DNA of 64,000 nucleotides from the NCBI GenBank assembly GCA_037389465.1, contig JAZARR010000159.1, positions 5,858,501 to 5,922,500 on the forward strand, given 5' to 3'. The position numbers and the translations under genes were made by a program. Within the stretch, counting starts at the first letter, position 1. The number at the start of each line of letters is the position of its first letter. This DNA is from Baylisascaris procyonis (Eukaryota > Nematoda > Chromadorea > Rhabditida > Ascarididae). Shown in pieces: positions 12,080 through 26,100 of this stretch. Below the pieces are notes generated by a model that made no database searches, was not told where the DNA came from, and saw nothing but the letters and a program-made list of their open reading frames with translations.

Positions 12080-14860
12080 CCTCTTCTCACAGGTTCATGC
12101 CTTATGCTAAGTACATCGTGAACAGATCATCAATGGCAGCACCGTCAATCCTTGGTTTCCTTATGCAACTTTTCGATCATTCTTCTCCCTATCCACGACC
12201 TGCCAATTCAAAGCTACTCCCTCTGTCCGTCCTCTTTTTGAATTTGTCAGTCCCCTACTGAATACCTCAAACGTCGGATATGACAGGTGGACACCAACAA
12301 CGAGACTGCAATGCCCATGTGCGCATTAAAACGCCAAATCATTTCTTCATTTTAATTACATCAATTAGCAATTTATTAGCAATTATGAGTAGTTTCACAC
12401 GTTTCACTGACATACAGTAAGATCTGAATGATATAAAGAAAATAACAAATCGAAATGGAACAACTCAACAGCGATTTCTTCATTAACAAATAATCCCCTC
12501 AATATTGGTCGCAAACCCACTGTATAATGTTTAAAGCCTAATTTTTGAAATATTTCACGCCAACAAGCATCGCGTTTATCTACAGCTATTTTTATCTTTA
12601 CGTATATCGTTTAAGAGAATCTTCATATTATTTCTGCAGTTGCATCCCTTACTATCAAAACATTTTCATAATACACGCAAAAATAGATAAGCTTAAATAT
12701 ATATAGCCAGAAGAATTTAATAAATCAGCGTTCAAACGAGAATAATGAAAACTAAAAACAATCACTATGCATGAAAATAATAAGTGGAGCGGAGAATAAG
12801 AGCACTGCTAATTTCAAGCGAAATTACATTCTAAAATGAAGCAAACGTTAATTAAGAGAGATGACGAAGTGAGGTAATAGATGGCATCTTAACAGTGGAT
12901 AAGTCAACAAAATAATATGCACTTTTATATTTCATTAGGCGAAAAATAATTCTTATACAAACGATAGGTAAAACTCTCATACACGTTTCGGCTAAAAAAA
13001 ATCAACGAGATTTGCAACAATTGGCCAATCGAATGGGTAAAAGATACCCGAAAGTACCGTTTACCCAGAGCACAAACAATAAAATCATTCAAAGAAAAAA
13101 AACAGACCGTAAAGATAAAAGGCTACTAAGACCAACGTTTACGACGGAAGGTATACAATTAGATGAACAATCAACGATATCCACTCTAAGAAGCAGTTAA
13201 AAGTGAACAATTAAGTGATCGAAGTAAGAAACCAATAGATATATGAATGCCTTTAATTTAAATACTATAATCGACGTTACAAAAATGATTACTGCATAAA
13301 CGTTGAGATTATTGTTGAAAGAAAAATCGAAAATCAGAACAAAACGAATCGAATTGAACAAACTTATTTCAAGTTTTGATTAAAGTAAAGGAATTAGATG
13401 ATGTGAAAACTTCCTCTACAATTCTACTTGCACCAGCAATATGTTTTCCTTTCCGTTAGTTTTATCGAGCGAAATAGACTACAAAACAATTGTTTAAGAT
13501 GAGCAGCACCAATGCATAGGTGATTAACGACGAGAGATAATTGAAACGAATTCTGGCATATTATAAAAAAGGCTGAACAATCGTGCTTCTCTGAATCTTC
13601 GATTCTTGGATTTGTGAAGTAACAAAGTTCCACTTTACCTTGAATTTACTGTTCCTACATTGGAATTGCCCTGTACGAAAGTCATCCTTCACTCAAATCG
13701 CACTGATTCATATTCAACGTGTAGTACTCGTATTCTCCGAAATCCTCGGAGCTATTTCACAGAAAGCAATGGATGATCAATATGAACGTCCACAATATTC
13801 CTTGAATTCCAAAGAGATGACGAACATTTGACTACAGCTTCGAAGCTACGAGGATGAAGCCGAACCAAAATTTGCTACCACTGGTTTGCCTCTGTGTGAT
13901 GCAAATTTCTTTCGATTCAAGAGGGGAGGCTTTGTTACTTGAATAGTTAAAGTAAGCCGAAAATGTGAAAAGGAAACCCTAGGGAAGATGTGGTCAATCT
14001 GCATATTTTCAAAGCTTCCTTAGAAACGGACAATAAGGATTGATTAAGTGTGCATCGAAAACGAAAGCCGCAATAAAGTGAGATGTATTCTAATCGATTC
14101 TAAAGTGAAGATCTCATCGTATGTACAAGTATTTGCCCTGAGTAATGACTTATGCATGAATTTCTCGTTCATCGATTCACATCGTCGACCTCCTCTGAAA
14201 ACTGTTCCATTTCATTAAACATGCTGTCACTTTCATTGGGGGAACCAATCCACAACAGATGGCTGATTCTCGGTTCTATGAAATACGTTCATGTGGAAGC
14301 AAAGTCATTTTACAGTAAACAAATGTTTTTGCCAAGAAAACTCGAGAAACCGTTGAAAAATTACATTTTATAATCAATGAACAACCAATAACGACGATGC
14401 TAAAAACTATGAGTGTATCTCTGTTAGAAATATAGCCATTAACGGGGAGTATTCTGTATTTATTTGTTTAGCTTACCCATATTTCTCTGCATCTATCTCT
14501 TTTCTATCCGAATCACTTCCGGCAACACGAAAAATTCATTGAAAGAAAAGCAAAATGAGACACCAGGACTTTTCTTTTCTTAAAACTAAATCACAGAATT
14601 TTTTATTTATTTCCTTGTATATGGCATATAACTTGTGGTCTTCTTTCATGCGCGAATACATATATAGAGATCTTCACTTAACCTTCACTTCTGATAAGAC
14701 TCGTATGAAACCGTACCATATGACTTAGATGTTAAATAATGTCCGAATCGCCAATATGTTTCAATAAGAGAAAATTTGATTGTGGCGTGTAGATTTCCTT
14801 CACATTAATGCGTCTAAAAACTCATCCTTCGTCACTGTCGCCTACTGCTAAGATATATTC
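12080..14860. other. No supported gene
   Basis: AT-rich sequence. A short GC-richer patch at 13640-13830 contains a possible - strand donor (AAG|GTAAAG near 13639) and a short readable peptide, but the frame closes quickly. I do not call it. Confidence 0.35.
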
Positions 14861-14877
14861 TAAAATGAGCAACTTAC

Positions 14878-15067
14878 CGTATTGCGCGTTATGACAAACT
14901 CAAAGGGCAAATACAAACCTTGGCTTGAAGCTACAGTTGTTGTGTGTAGTACGCTTTGCTCAACGGAACATCGCCGATCTGTGTGCTCATCTGATGCTTC
15001 AAGAAATGTTTTCACTTGTTCTTTGCCATCTTCTTCTGGCAACTCATCGTTTGCTTCATCGATAAAC
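14878..15067 (-). CDS. Candidate internal exon, acidic protein fragment
   Basis: Read on the - strand, an open frame begins FIDEANDELPEEDGKEQVKT and runs to YLPFEFVITRNT. It ends in phase 0 at a strong donor ACG|GTAAGT after 14878. The composition, with Glu/Asp/Lys clusters, is typical of coding sequence. The 3' splice site upstream is poor (ATTAAAG|G), so the exon start is uncertain. The opposite strand is also open over the same stretch but has a less protein-like translation. It may belong to a gene continuing leftward. No family recognised. Confidence 0.42.
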
Positions 15068-16164
15068 CTTTAATCATTATTTAATAATACCACCTGTTGC
15101 CGCTTCTTATGCGATATTTCTGACTGATCAGAAAATTTTGTATTTCAAAAACAATAGTGAAAGTTCACAACAATTTTATCACATACTATTTTGTGGCTTT
15201 ACTGAAAAATCATTTGTTCAAAAAAAACTGTAAAGACATAGGTTACTACCAAAACGAGGACCAAAGAAGCAACCTAATTGCTGGATAAGAATTTCATGGA
15301 AGGAGCCGTATCAAAAACAATTGGACATAACGTGAGGTATTCAAAACGTTTTGATTACTTTGAGATTTAACATCTGCTGCTCAGTGAAGTTGCTAATAAT
15401 ATCCAAAGCGTTGTTAAACTACCAATATTGCTTCCGGCATATGCTGGATTCCTAGCCATCATAGAATTAAAAATGTAGTGTGCGATATGATTAGACTAAC
15501 TGCAGTGTTTCATCATTCTGCAACGTTTGCGGCAAATGGGCAACGAAGTGACACGAGTTGGCGAGTCCACAAGCCTTAAGTGCTCCAATGAACGCAGTTA
15601 CGTTGACCACCGTGAAGCCATGCTGCAGAGGATGCGTCTCAACACAACGCAACACAACGTTCCAACACGACGACACATCGGCGTGACAATTTCTGCAACA
15701 AGAACTCTACTCAGAAAAAATAAGCACTGCAACAACACAACCGCATGTCGACATATTCAAGCGATGCTGCACAATTTAAATACAAACCTCGCCGAAATTG
15801 TCTCCGCGTTCACCTGCCTTACTTCAAAAGGTAAAATACCCCTCCAATTTGAGATAAAACTTACCAAGCTAATCGGATTCTTAAAGCAATGCATACACCT
15901 GTTGGGTCAATATTTGCACCTAACGAGCATATGATAGTTTCCGCTTGTGAAGACAATAAAGTATTGTTGTTTCGATAAGGAAATCAATGATTTCAAATCA
16001 ATGTAAATTATACAATTCATCAGATTTTCACACCTGCATAAAACATCAAACGATAACTGGCTTCTCATAACAGCAGCAAACTGAACACGATAACCACTAT
16101 GAGGAAAATCACACCCAAGAAACGAATCATGAACCAAAGTAAAACCTTGTGAAATCAGCAGCCC

Positions 16165-16560
16165 ACCAAACGGAATTTCTCGTCAATCCAAACGTTCGAC
16201 AAAGATTAGTATCGATGCTAACGGAGGCTTTGGCGTAGAAAACTGCCGCAATGTCGCATATTCGGACCGACTTCGAGCTTTGCTTCTAAAAAAAAACATC
16301 GATGTCTGCGCTTTGCGAAGAGGATAAAATCACAGCTGTGACTACCTGATGTGAAAGAGTGAAAATGCCGTATTAACCTACCCGGTACCGCTTAGCGCCT
16401 CTCAAAATTATCGTCATCTACGCATATGCTCGAAACTTTGGTTGCAGCCGCAGCCTCATTGCGCAACAAAACTTCGCAAGCAAAATTCACACTTCCCCGC
16501 AGACGGATGAGATGTTAAACGACGAATTTCGTAGATCTTATTGGTCAGCTATAAGGGAAA
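16165..16560 (+). mobile_element. Decayed RTE-type LINE endonuclease fragment
   Basis: The translation, interrupted by stops and a frame change, gives ENCRNVAYSDRLRALLLKKN then DVCALRR, which resembles the opening of the apurinic-endonuclease domain of nematode RTE elements (NCRTV...LxxLLxxLxxxxAALQETR). About 160 bases on, KIIVIYAYA followed by DEMLNDEFRR matches the later 'xIVxAxAPT ... FYxEL' block of the same domain. The remaining domains are absent locally. This is a fossil fragment in + orientation. Confidence 0.6.
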
Positions 16561-16592
16561 ATTAATTGTCCGATACTAGGGAAAATTATTCT

Positions 16593-18817
16593 TCAAGTAG
16601 TAAAAACTTCTTTGGCGGTCCAAAAAAGTTTTTCAGCAATACCTATATTTTTGAGCTGCAAGTGAGCATAACAAACGAGGATTATAATTTCGAACAAACC
16701 TTCAAACTCCTAAAACCAGCTCAAAAACTGTAATAAGCTCAATTTGACTTATTTAAGCGAATACAATTTACATGAGCATATTGAAGATGCAAGACGAAAT
16801 AGTAAAACGAAACGAAAGCATCGTCCACATAAGTGCCATATTTTTTATTAGCTTTTGAACATCACACACTAAGTGAATTCAACTAAGAAAGAATGTTGCG
16901 TTGATGAGGCATTTCGCTGTAAAATAAGTGAGAAGTTCCAATCCAAAAAAAAGACACTCATATTTGTGATCTAGATGGAGGTATCATCACCAATACTTCC
17001 ATAAAAGTGCACTTTAATCCGCGCCAAAATATACTACCATCACCTATACTTCCCCACCATAAAACTAATGCACTTCAGCAAATCGATGCCAAAATACTTA
17101 CTATCATCGAAAGTGTTACGCATTTCCAGTCAGTGCAGAACAGACTGCTTAATCTTCCCACTCTTCAACAACCTCCCTCGTCCCCACTCCCTTCAACCTA
17201 CGCATCTATTCATCTTGCCAATAAACAAAGTCCACGTTGATTTAAAATACTACTCTTTTCAGTAGAAGCTATTAATGAAGTACTAAAAATCCGCGATCGG
17301 TTAATTAAAACATAAAATACAAAATGCAAGAGGAAAAAATAATATAACTGATAAAATTTAATAACATAAGCGTTTTCGTTCAACAATATTCGCTTAATTT
17401 CACCTCAAAAAGAAGCCGAGTTCACTGTATCATAAAACATTTCGGTCAGTCATAAACCATTTTCAAATCAAAATGCATCTCGCCATGTTCTATATTTAAT
17501 CAATCGATATCGACTACGAGATAACAGAATAAATTTATAAGTAAAATCACATACGTCGTGATTACTAAATCGCTGTGCATTAGCGAGAGGATCGCTCACT
17601 AAATAGTACTCCGAGATGTGAACTCTACCATCGGCGGTCACTGCACAAAATGGATCCTCGTATACAGAAGGTGCTAATTCCAATAATTTAGCAGCTACAA
17701 CTTCCGCTGATAAATCGGAAATTTTTCCTGCTTCATCAATAGGTGACCCGTCATCGATTTTCATCTCTTGTATTTCATCACTTATAACTTCTGAAAAATG
17801 AAAAATTTCTGCCTCAAGTGAAAACCGCCGGAAATATTATTTTTAAAGGAAAAAGTAGCAAGGGGTAAAAGACTGGCACGATGTGTTTTTTGCAATTTCG
17901 TTCACCACATCAACCAGCTGCATGAATTGACAAGAAATACAATAGATAATGCAGATGCATTTTTTAAATATGCGCAATGATGCATCCATATTCTCACTGA
18001 TCTGACCGCTTTTTCAAGTCGTCCGAAAAAATGTTCGCAATTCCTGCAACCCGATCAGTGAAAAACGAAAATCTGATCAGCTGTAAGATGCAGGCAAATT
18101 TTTCGAAAAAGGTTAAATGACTACAGGTTCACCGGAGTCCATTGAAATAAATTTGAATGCTGATTTGCATATTGGTATGAACATTATATGTTGGTATAAA
18201 GGTTGGTGTCGTAAATTTCTTCTTTCTACCTATGATACACACACAGACATACATACATAAAGGCATGAAGTTACTTCAAACCGCCCTACTGACGTTAATT
18301 TGCGAAGATGCACAGAAATCGAGTGCAATTCCATTCTTGTTAACGTCAAATGAAATAAACGTGACGATGTTTTTTAGAGTTTCGAGTGTTTTGCCCTAGG
18401 TTACTATAACTTTTGAAAGTACTAACCAAGGACATCTACTGTCTGTGGTTCGGCAGATGTTTGGATACATGAAGGATTCGAAGTACGCATGCTAGATGTA
18501 TTCGGCTCAAGTGCACCAAGCTGTTTCATTTCTGTCGCAGATGTGATTAGAGGATTCACACTGTCCGATGCAGTTTGCTCAGGCCTAGCAGCTACAGATG
18601 CATGAAGTTGACGTGGCGTAGCAGAAGCGAGTTGCTGCCGAATAAGGCGTAATATCGAACGGTAGGCACGCCGTTTTTTGCCATCCGCCATACATTCAAT
18701 GGATTCGAAACGAAACGCTTCAACAGTGTTGTGCACGAATGTGGTTTTCTGGTTGCGCTTCTTAACTTCAGTCTGCTCGCCGCTGAACACATCAGACAGT
18801 GCTGTGGAGTGGCTCAT
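16593..18817 (-). CDS. Uncharacterised two- or three-exon protein gene
   Basis: Exon 1 (18817-18427) begins with ATG (MSHSTALSDVFSGEQ); an in-frame TGA sits two codons upstream. It ends at G|GTTAGT. It holds a basic stretch KKRRAYRSILRLIRQQLA and then a Ser/Thr/Pro-rich tail. Exon 2 (17790-17600) follows TTTTTCAG, is phase-compatible, is acidic (SDEIQEMKIDDGSPIDEAG), ends VYEDPFCAVTADGRVHISEY, and has a consensus donor GTGAGC. A possible last exon (16655-16593; acceptor CACTTGCAG, in phase) adds LKNIGIAEKLFWTAKEVFTT and a stop. The 'DPFC...DGRVHISEYY' block looks like a short beta-rich module, but I cannot name the family. The first two exons are solid as coding sequence; the third is tentative. 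Confidence 0.6.
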
Positions 18818-20203
18818 TGCTCACGATGAGCACCGCACACTCCTCTTGAATGCTTTCGTTGAACTATTCTTCAAAGTTGTCTTTTCCTAGCTCTGCAATA
18901 TCAATAAACTTCAACGTAAAGCAATGTTAGCAAATAATACATTCGAGCAGAAATTGAATAAAAAGAAAAAAGACTGCACTTCGCAAACAACAACTTCTAT
19001 TATTTACCACAAAAAATCGCACGACTATTTGATTCCACTATAATTATGCAAATGAAATATGGAAGAAATCCTGAAGCTAGCGCAAATTAAGCTGCACTCT
19101 CAAGATGAAACGTGATGACGACAAATGCGAGCAATAACAATAAAACATTGTAGAATCAATGAACGTAAAAGAACTGTAACCATCTCAAACATTGCCCTGA
19201 GGCCATAAAAAACTACAACACTATGTCGTAACGCTCACTACTCAAAGCGCTTATTTCGTTGATCCAAACTTTTAGAAAATGAGAGCACATAGTTTGCATA
19301 ATCTGCCGTGAAATTATGTTCGTTGCAATGCACACTTGAAAAGCTCCGGATCAATCAAGAAATGCAGAACTTTCGAACGTCTTTAATTGTACAATGAATT
19401 CAACTCATAAATGTGTGAATGAGCTCACCTCATATGACAAAAGGAATTCACGAGCCGTCCATCAATGTGATGCAAGAAACACAACACAGACAAGTTTTTT
19501 TTCTTTTTTTTTTTTTTAAACGAATATACCACTCTCAAGGTACTACAGCTGTCGTTGGTGGACGTTTTTCGCTTTATTAAACAAAAGCCTATCATTAAAT
19601 TGTTGCCTTTACTTTTCGTGTCTTTTTCGTGAAGCCCTGCTTGCAATGAAATCATAAATGACTTCATTGATAAAATAAGGTAAGTAAACAATTGATGACG
19701 ATATCTTTAAAGAAATAATACACCTAGTGGAAATGCAGGAATAGGATAATCGAACGATAGAAATGATGAACGTGAAAGTCATTTGCCGAATTTCATTTCC
19801 GCAAATGGCTTGTTGAGTGGAATTAGTATTTCAAGCGAGGAAAACCCTAACTTCCATTAGGGAAAAGCATGAGACTTTCATTCAGCTCGATTGCCAATTG
19901 CTGTTCTAAGCGGAACAGATCTATGCAATTCTCTCTCAAAGTAAAAAGTTGATAGTAAAAGAAAAATGAAACGAATAGTTTGAAAGTGACACGATCGAGG
20001 CTTGGACTAACAAATGGGACTGAAAAAAAAAAGAATATTATTCAGAGGTGGCGAGAGTAGAAACTCAATAAAATTAAGGGAGGATCGTTCAACCAGATGA
20101 AAACTATCGGAAAAGAACAAAGAGTAACAGAGTGTCCAAGAAGCCTATATTTGGAAGATGTGAAATTAAAGGACTCACCGAAAGAAATAATAGGAACTAT
20201 GGC

Positions 20204-20342
20204 TTAGTTAAGAGGAATTTGTGGGAAAGCCTTTTTGTAGATCAGGTGTGCGGCAAGCGATGCGAAGAGGTGCTCGGCTGCAACAGTACTTGCCGGTGAT
20301 CGTGCAATTTCGCTGCGCACAACCCAGCATCTGTTGTGCAAA

Positions 20343-20380
<38 letters not shown>

Positions 20381-23102
20381 ACATAAGCAAGCTGCACACG
20401 TTGTATGTCGTTGGGTAGGACGTGCGATCAGTGCCGACTCTTGTCGCAAAAGCAGCTGGACCAGCTGCTTGTTAGCGACTAACCTCTACCTGTCACTTTC
20501 GCTGAAGCTACTTTTAGTCCATAAACAAACAAAGATCTTTGCGCATCGCTGAAGCATTGCACAACTTCCTTTACCAACTAAGCAGCACAACGCTATAACC
20601 TGACTACATTAGCTAAATTTGTGCACCTATATCAGCTAACAGCTCATCAAAGCATGCCTATGTATGACGAGAACAATGCATGTTGCTATGTTTTATGCGC
20701 AAAACTTCAGCCCAACTGAAGCACTATAATAGCATTTAGTTAGCCCCTATTAAGCCTGGATATTTTTGGATATTAAAAAACTTGGAAAAATAGCGCAACA
20801 ATTACTTCAATGGAAACTGACGAAACCAACTGGAGATCGGAACAGATGGTATTGACATCGAGCGCACAATGCAAAGTATATCGCTCGAACGGCTCACAAC
20901 AGGTGCTTTTCTTCACTAACTATCTGCACTCCATTCGAACGAAAGCGCCATCCTACCTCTCTCCTTGGGTGTTCTAAAGCCATATGGGATTATCCGACTG
21001 CCAGAATGTCTTCCGCAAAACAGTAATGGCATCACACGAGTGGTCTCTATTGTGGGTGTGCTGAGAAGAATACTGGCTGGTGAAGGTAAGACAAGGCTAC
21101 TTTGATTAAATTCCTCCTGCGGTGCACCATTCCGAGGACTAGCTGTGGCCACAATCTCACTGAACTTAACATCTCGTAGTGAAAAACACCAAGGAAACTT
21201 TAGTTACGATATTAAAATCAGTGGCACATAATAAATGAAATATATCGATAACACATGCCTAATTTAAGCAATGCCATTAATCGCTTGCCCATTGTATGCA
21301 AAGGTTTCTGAAAACACTGCATAAAAACATAGCAATAATGAAGATTTTCGTAGAAATTTACACACAACATGAAAGCATCTCTAGCTTATACTTTACCTGG
21401 CGTCAATGTGTTCCACTCAGATTTGCAATGAAGTCGAACTACTTCGTGGTGTGAACTTTTTCATGACAGAACTGACGTTGCTATTCGTGCAAACCTCGTA
21501 AGACTGCTTCCTCTGGTAAATCATAAGGTCGAAACAAGGGTAAACCTATGTATAGGAAATAAACAAACCGTTTTGCAGAAATTATGGCACTTGCTATTAA
21601 TATTATTGCGGCCTATATTATAATGCCAATAACTTTAAAGGAACATTGAGAAAATATATGGCTGCAAGCTTCTAATGCCTCGTAAATGGACCCAAGGCCT
21701 GGAACAAGTATACTACACTGAAATTCGTTTGGTAAACTATCCGCCGTATTTGTTTTCACATGCAAAACAAGCACTCATCAAATCGTTGATATGGTTCAAT
21801 GTTCATCTGTACCATCCAATGATGTAACATGTAATCCATAGAGGTATAGTTTTTAAACGCTTTTATAACGTTTCAAGTGCGTGTTTATTTCTTATGGAAA
21901 GCAAAAGTGAAAATATGAGATTACATTGTGGTTCGATTCAAGTAACCTCACCGAGGTTTTACGTTAGTTAGAAGCAAAGTGAAAGTGACTGTTAAAAGAG
22001 AAAAACAACTTTGAATTTGGAAGAATGTCCCCATTTATCGCAAGAAGCATCCAAAAATTTCAAAAATTTTTAAAAACTCCTACTGAAAAACACAAGTGGC
22101 TAATCGTAGAACAAAAGAAAAGCTCACTGCGATAAAAAAAAAACGCCCAATATTTTTGCATACTCCAAAACAGCACCCTCCTTCCCCCCCCCCCCTCGCC
22201 CTCTCTCATACCTACTTCCCAACACCTCATGAGCAATAAAAAATCGCTGAAGGTGATATAAGCGCAAGAGGGTTTATTAGAACAGAATTTACTCTATGAC
22301 AACATTTCACCTTAATGGGGCGACTCTAAGAGCGAACGAAGAGAGTGTTTAAGTGCACAAGAATGAAATTTTACTCGATTTCCATTAGGAAAGTAACAGC
22401 ACTTGGATAAAGTATGGTTGAACGATGTTATTAAATAGATTCTATACGCAAAGATTGCTTAAGGTTTTATTCGTTTCTCGACAGGGGATTGAAATTCGGC
22501 AAATATTATATCATAAAGAATTGATAAAATTACGTAAAAACCGCTGCCGTAATTCGATCATTTGCTTCAAGATCAACGTATATTACGATCAAATAAATAA
22601 AATCAACAAATAGAAGGTTGCAAACTGAAGAATACGAATTTACACTTCAAATACGCAATTGAAATTTCTATTCCCCTTTTCCTCAGCACTAATTTCTGTT
22701 ATATCCCACTTGATGTTCCTCTTCAGCATAAAAGCTAAATTCATTCAGTCGCAATGCGACGCACAAAGAGGTCGACTCATTTTATTGCCATGACATACAG
22801 AAACGAGAAAAAAATTTCAGATGACTAATACACGTCGTACTGTTATAAGCCAACGAGGTGCAGTTTGCTCACCTCTTCGTCGTTACCCAATGCCACTGAA
22901 GAAATATCTTTCAGTATGTCTTTTGAAGACCATGTTCTGCTAGTCAGCGAGCACATTGCTGTTTGCTTTTGCCAGGCATTGATCGTTTACCAACTCCTAA
23001 CGAATCTACTTTCTTATGATATTCAAATACTCACCTGTGTATAATAAGAGTGGTATTCGCAACCGCGGGAAACCATAACAAATTGGACATCCTGCTCATC
23101 CC
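20204..23102 (-). CDS. Uncharacterised multi-exon gene, 3' portion
   Basis: Candidate exons in transcription order: 23102-23035 (acceptor TTTGATAG, donor GTGAGT) encodes DEQDVQFVMVSRGCEYHSYY. 22965-22873 (donor GTGAGC, weak acceptor) encodes a stretch with SLTSRTWSSKDILKDISSV. 21159-20957 (acceptor AGTTCAG, donor GTAGGA) encodes a Ser/Pro-rich segment with SLVLPSPASILLSTPTIETT and RIIPYGFRTPKER. 20330-20204 is a last exon (acceptor GCACAACAG) ending AFPQIPLN and a stop. The first two exons are in phase. The phase between the last two does not match, so an exon is missing or a boundary is wrong. The last exon sits directly next to a CA repeat that forms its upstream intron. No family recognised; 5' end not found. 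Confidence 0.45.
20346..20378. repeat. (CA)n microsatellite
   Basis: An uninterrupted CA run of about 16 units. On the - strand it lies immediately upstream of the probable 3' splice site at 20331. Confidence 0.95.
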
Positions 23103-26100
23103 CTATCAAATACAGCAATGAAAATATGGGAACACAAAAATTTACTGTTGAAAACAATCACAAAACAATTTATTGATGCATATTCCAGCGTGTGTGCAAA
23201 ACCAATGTTCTTACAATGCTTTGTAGGCGTACAGAGGTGAGAGAAGCGTTGGGATTTGCTGTGGAGGAATAGTTGAATGGAGAGAAAAAGGGATGAAATA
23301 CGCTTGCAGAGCTGGCGATCGGCGGTAATGGTGGACACCACGCAGCGCACATCAAGAATGACTAAATGTTAGCTGCATGAGAAATAAAAACACAAAGAAG
23401 CGGCCAATCGAAAAGCTGCAAAAAACGACACATAAAAAGCCGCATTTGCTTGCATGAATTGCTCTTTCTCGGGCTACAGTAATGAGCAGAGATGTTCTTT
23501 TTTCAGACATACTGTCAATCATTTCGAGCATAATATATCACAGAGAAAGCACCTGCTGACGAAAGCCACATCGAATATGCAGGATGAGCAAGCCCACTTT
23601 ATCTCTGCTGTTCGCAAATGAATCTGCTTTAGAGTGTTCTACGAAAGCAAGGAAAGATAATGGATGTGGGTGGAGATGAAGGAGTGAAATAAGTGGAAAA
23701 AGTATTGAAGGCGAATAAAGTACGATTCGTATTCATGTACCATCTTCCGTATGTTCAAAAAAAGCTTAAACTACCGCCTCTCGCTTCGGTAAATTGTATA
23801 CTGAAAAAAAAAAATTATAAATTTCTATTTGCAACCCTAAATAAGAATTCATAAAAGTGCACTGTTGCGACGTACTGTTGTATATACACCTTCATCAACT
23901 CAGCGAAATAAACGAAAAACGTCAACCTGTTTCAGGGTGGTTGCCACCGTATCAGTTTTGACGAGAAGCATGTGACACGGAAACGGTAGCTTAAAGCGCA
24001 ATATTAACAGACTATAGCATACGTTAGAGCACCAAACAAGCAAGAATTCTGGTGGTCAATATCTATGTATATTCACAAACTAAAATGAGACACTTGTAGT
24101 TCAATATGCAAACAGGCAATATGCCATTATTTTTATACGTGATTATTTTTAGCGTTCTTATATGCATTCCTAAATTGTATATTTATTCGGTTATAGTTTC
24201 TCATAGGCGATTTCTTCTATAAATGGATGCAAAAATTTCACAAATTAAGCGCGATAACGAAAAGAAGCAATACAAGTAGGCGGACTAAATGAAATGAAGA
24301 ACAACAGGTTTAATTGCGCCATGCTGCTTTCCAAATTTAACACCTGCTGGTGGTGGAGCAACTTAATTATGAACTGATTAAGGTATACGAAGAAGAAAAT
24401 ATGTTGGAAATTAAAGGAGCCATATCGTTAGAAATGTGCCACTATGAGTGACGCATTGATTAAACACTTCAAAAATTGAACTCCAACTCGAGCGAAATAG
24501 AGCAACGAAATGAGGTCCGCACTTTAATAAATTACTACTGTTACTTCGCTTTCTATCTAACCGTTATACTCTTGAATGGAAACTGATACAACCACTTTTT
24601 AAATTACTATCAGATGGAATTAGAGAACAAACACAATGTTTTTAAGCTACTTGATCATAGAAAACGACATCAATGCTAACAGGCAGTAATGAAAATTATG
24701 CGTTCCGCTGATCTATTGAATTCATCGCATAGGTGCATTTCCGTACTTCAAATATGAACAAAGAAAATCGAAATTATGCTTCCTGAGCAATGCAAAGTGA
24801 AAAGGGCATCAGATTCATTTCGAAAAGAATGACGCAAACAGAGGGAGCAATCAAAACACTATCGACACTTCAAAGTGAGCTGCGATGAACAGCTGACTTC
24901 ACAGAAAGAGAAAACGATAAACTGCAAAAGCGAAACGGCCAACAACTGAAATAATTACGCTTGGAAATATGCGTTGAATTTTGTTAATAATAATTGTACT
25001 TAAGAATACTGTACAGCAATATCATTGATGAATAATGTGAAAAACGCATACTGCGCTGAGGTGGAAACATTTCTTGCACTCAGTATTGCTTTCTGCTTAA
25101 AAAGCTTTCAAAAATTAAGCTCAATTATTCAAAACTGAGAGATCGAGTCACAAAAATCTTCATCAGGATCAAACGTTTCCATTTGCGGTACTTTTCTTGA
25201 TGTGGGCTTTTTCAGAAAGAAATGAAATATTGCGATACTGGAGCTCTTTATTTGTGAAAACTAAAAGATGAAATTGAAAAGGATGGAGCTGAAACTTTCT
25301 GTAAGCAATATATGATGAATTTCCTTCATGGTTTGTGTCACCGTTATGTCGAAATGGGCAGTTACTATATGAATGACCACTCAAATGTAATGACAGTAGC
25401 TACAAGGCCAAAAATGCCAACAATAACGAAGATGTTCAAAACTTATAAATAGATGCCAAGTGGTCACTTCGTTTCGTCGTTTCTGGCAATTTTTACTGTT
25501 CGACCGGTAGAACTGCACATGTTCAACTGTGTAACTATGCTTTAGGCATAAACAAAACAGTTTAAATTTTCTTCAATAAATGTGGGATGTGGCTGATAAG
25601 TTCTCCAAATTGAGCTTAAACTTTTCTTTTTTTTTTTTGGAAATCAACCATCATGCTTGTCATACCAAATTCACAGGTAGTGGCGGAATATGCCCCAAAG
25701 GTAAATAAATGAATGAAAAAACGGGTTCATGCACAGCCAGTACATGAACCATCGACTTCCAAAAAGGAATTTAAAGACGGCGGTAATGAATGTAATGCTG
25801 GAAAAGTATGAATTCAAGAATGGGAAACTAGAGAATGTGGAAGGTTATGAAAAAAATCAACGAGGCCGGAACAAATTGGAGGGCGCACGAAGAGAGAGGT
25901 TGAGCTAAGAAGACAGAAATACGTGTTCGGAACGAGACGAACGATCGCGTGCATAACCAATTTTGAGTAGTATGGCCGATCGTATGCAAAAAGATGTCTT
26001 TGTCTAGCGTTTTTGCCCGTCTGTGGATGTGCTCATGGCAAGCGCAGCAGCTTCAAGGAAACACCGCAAATATGATATACAAATCAGCAAAAAATAATCG

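Noticed and set aside
15527..15934. 135-codon + strand frame
   Set aside because: Thr/Asn/His-rich translation with local CAACA repetition (ACACAACGCAACACAACG), no splice sites and no motif.
20221..20418. Frame across the CA repeat on +
   Set aside because: Antisense shadow of the better supported - strand last exon 20330-20204 plus the microsatellite.
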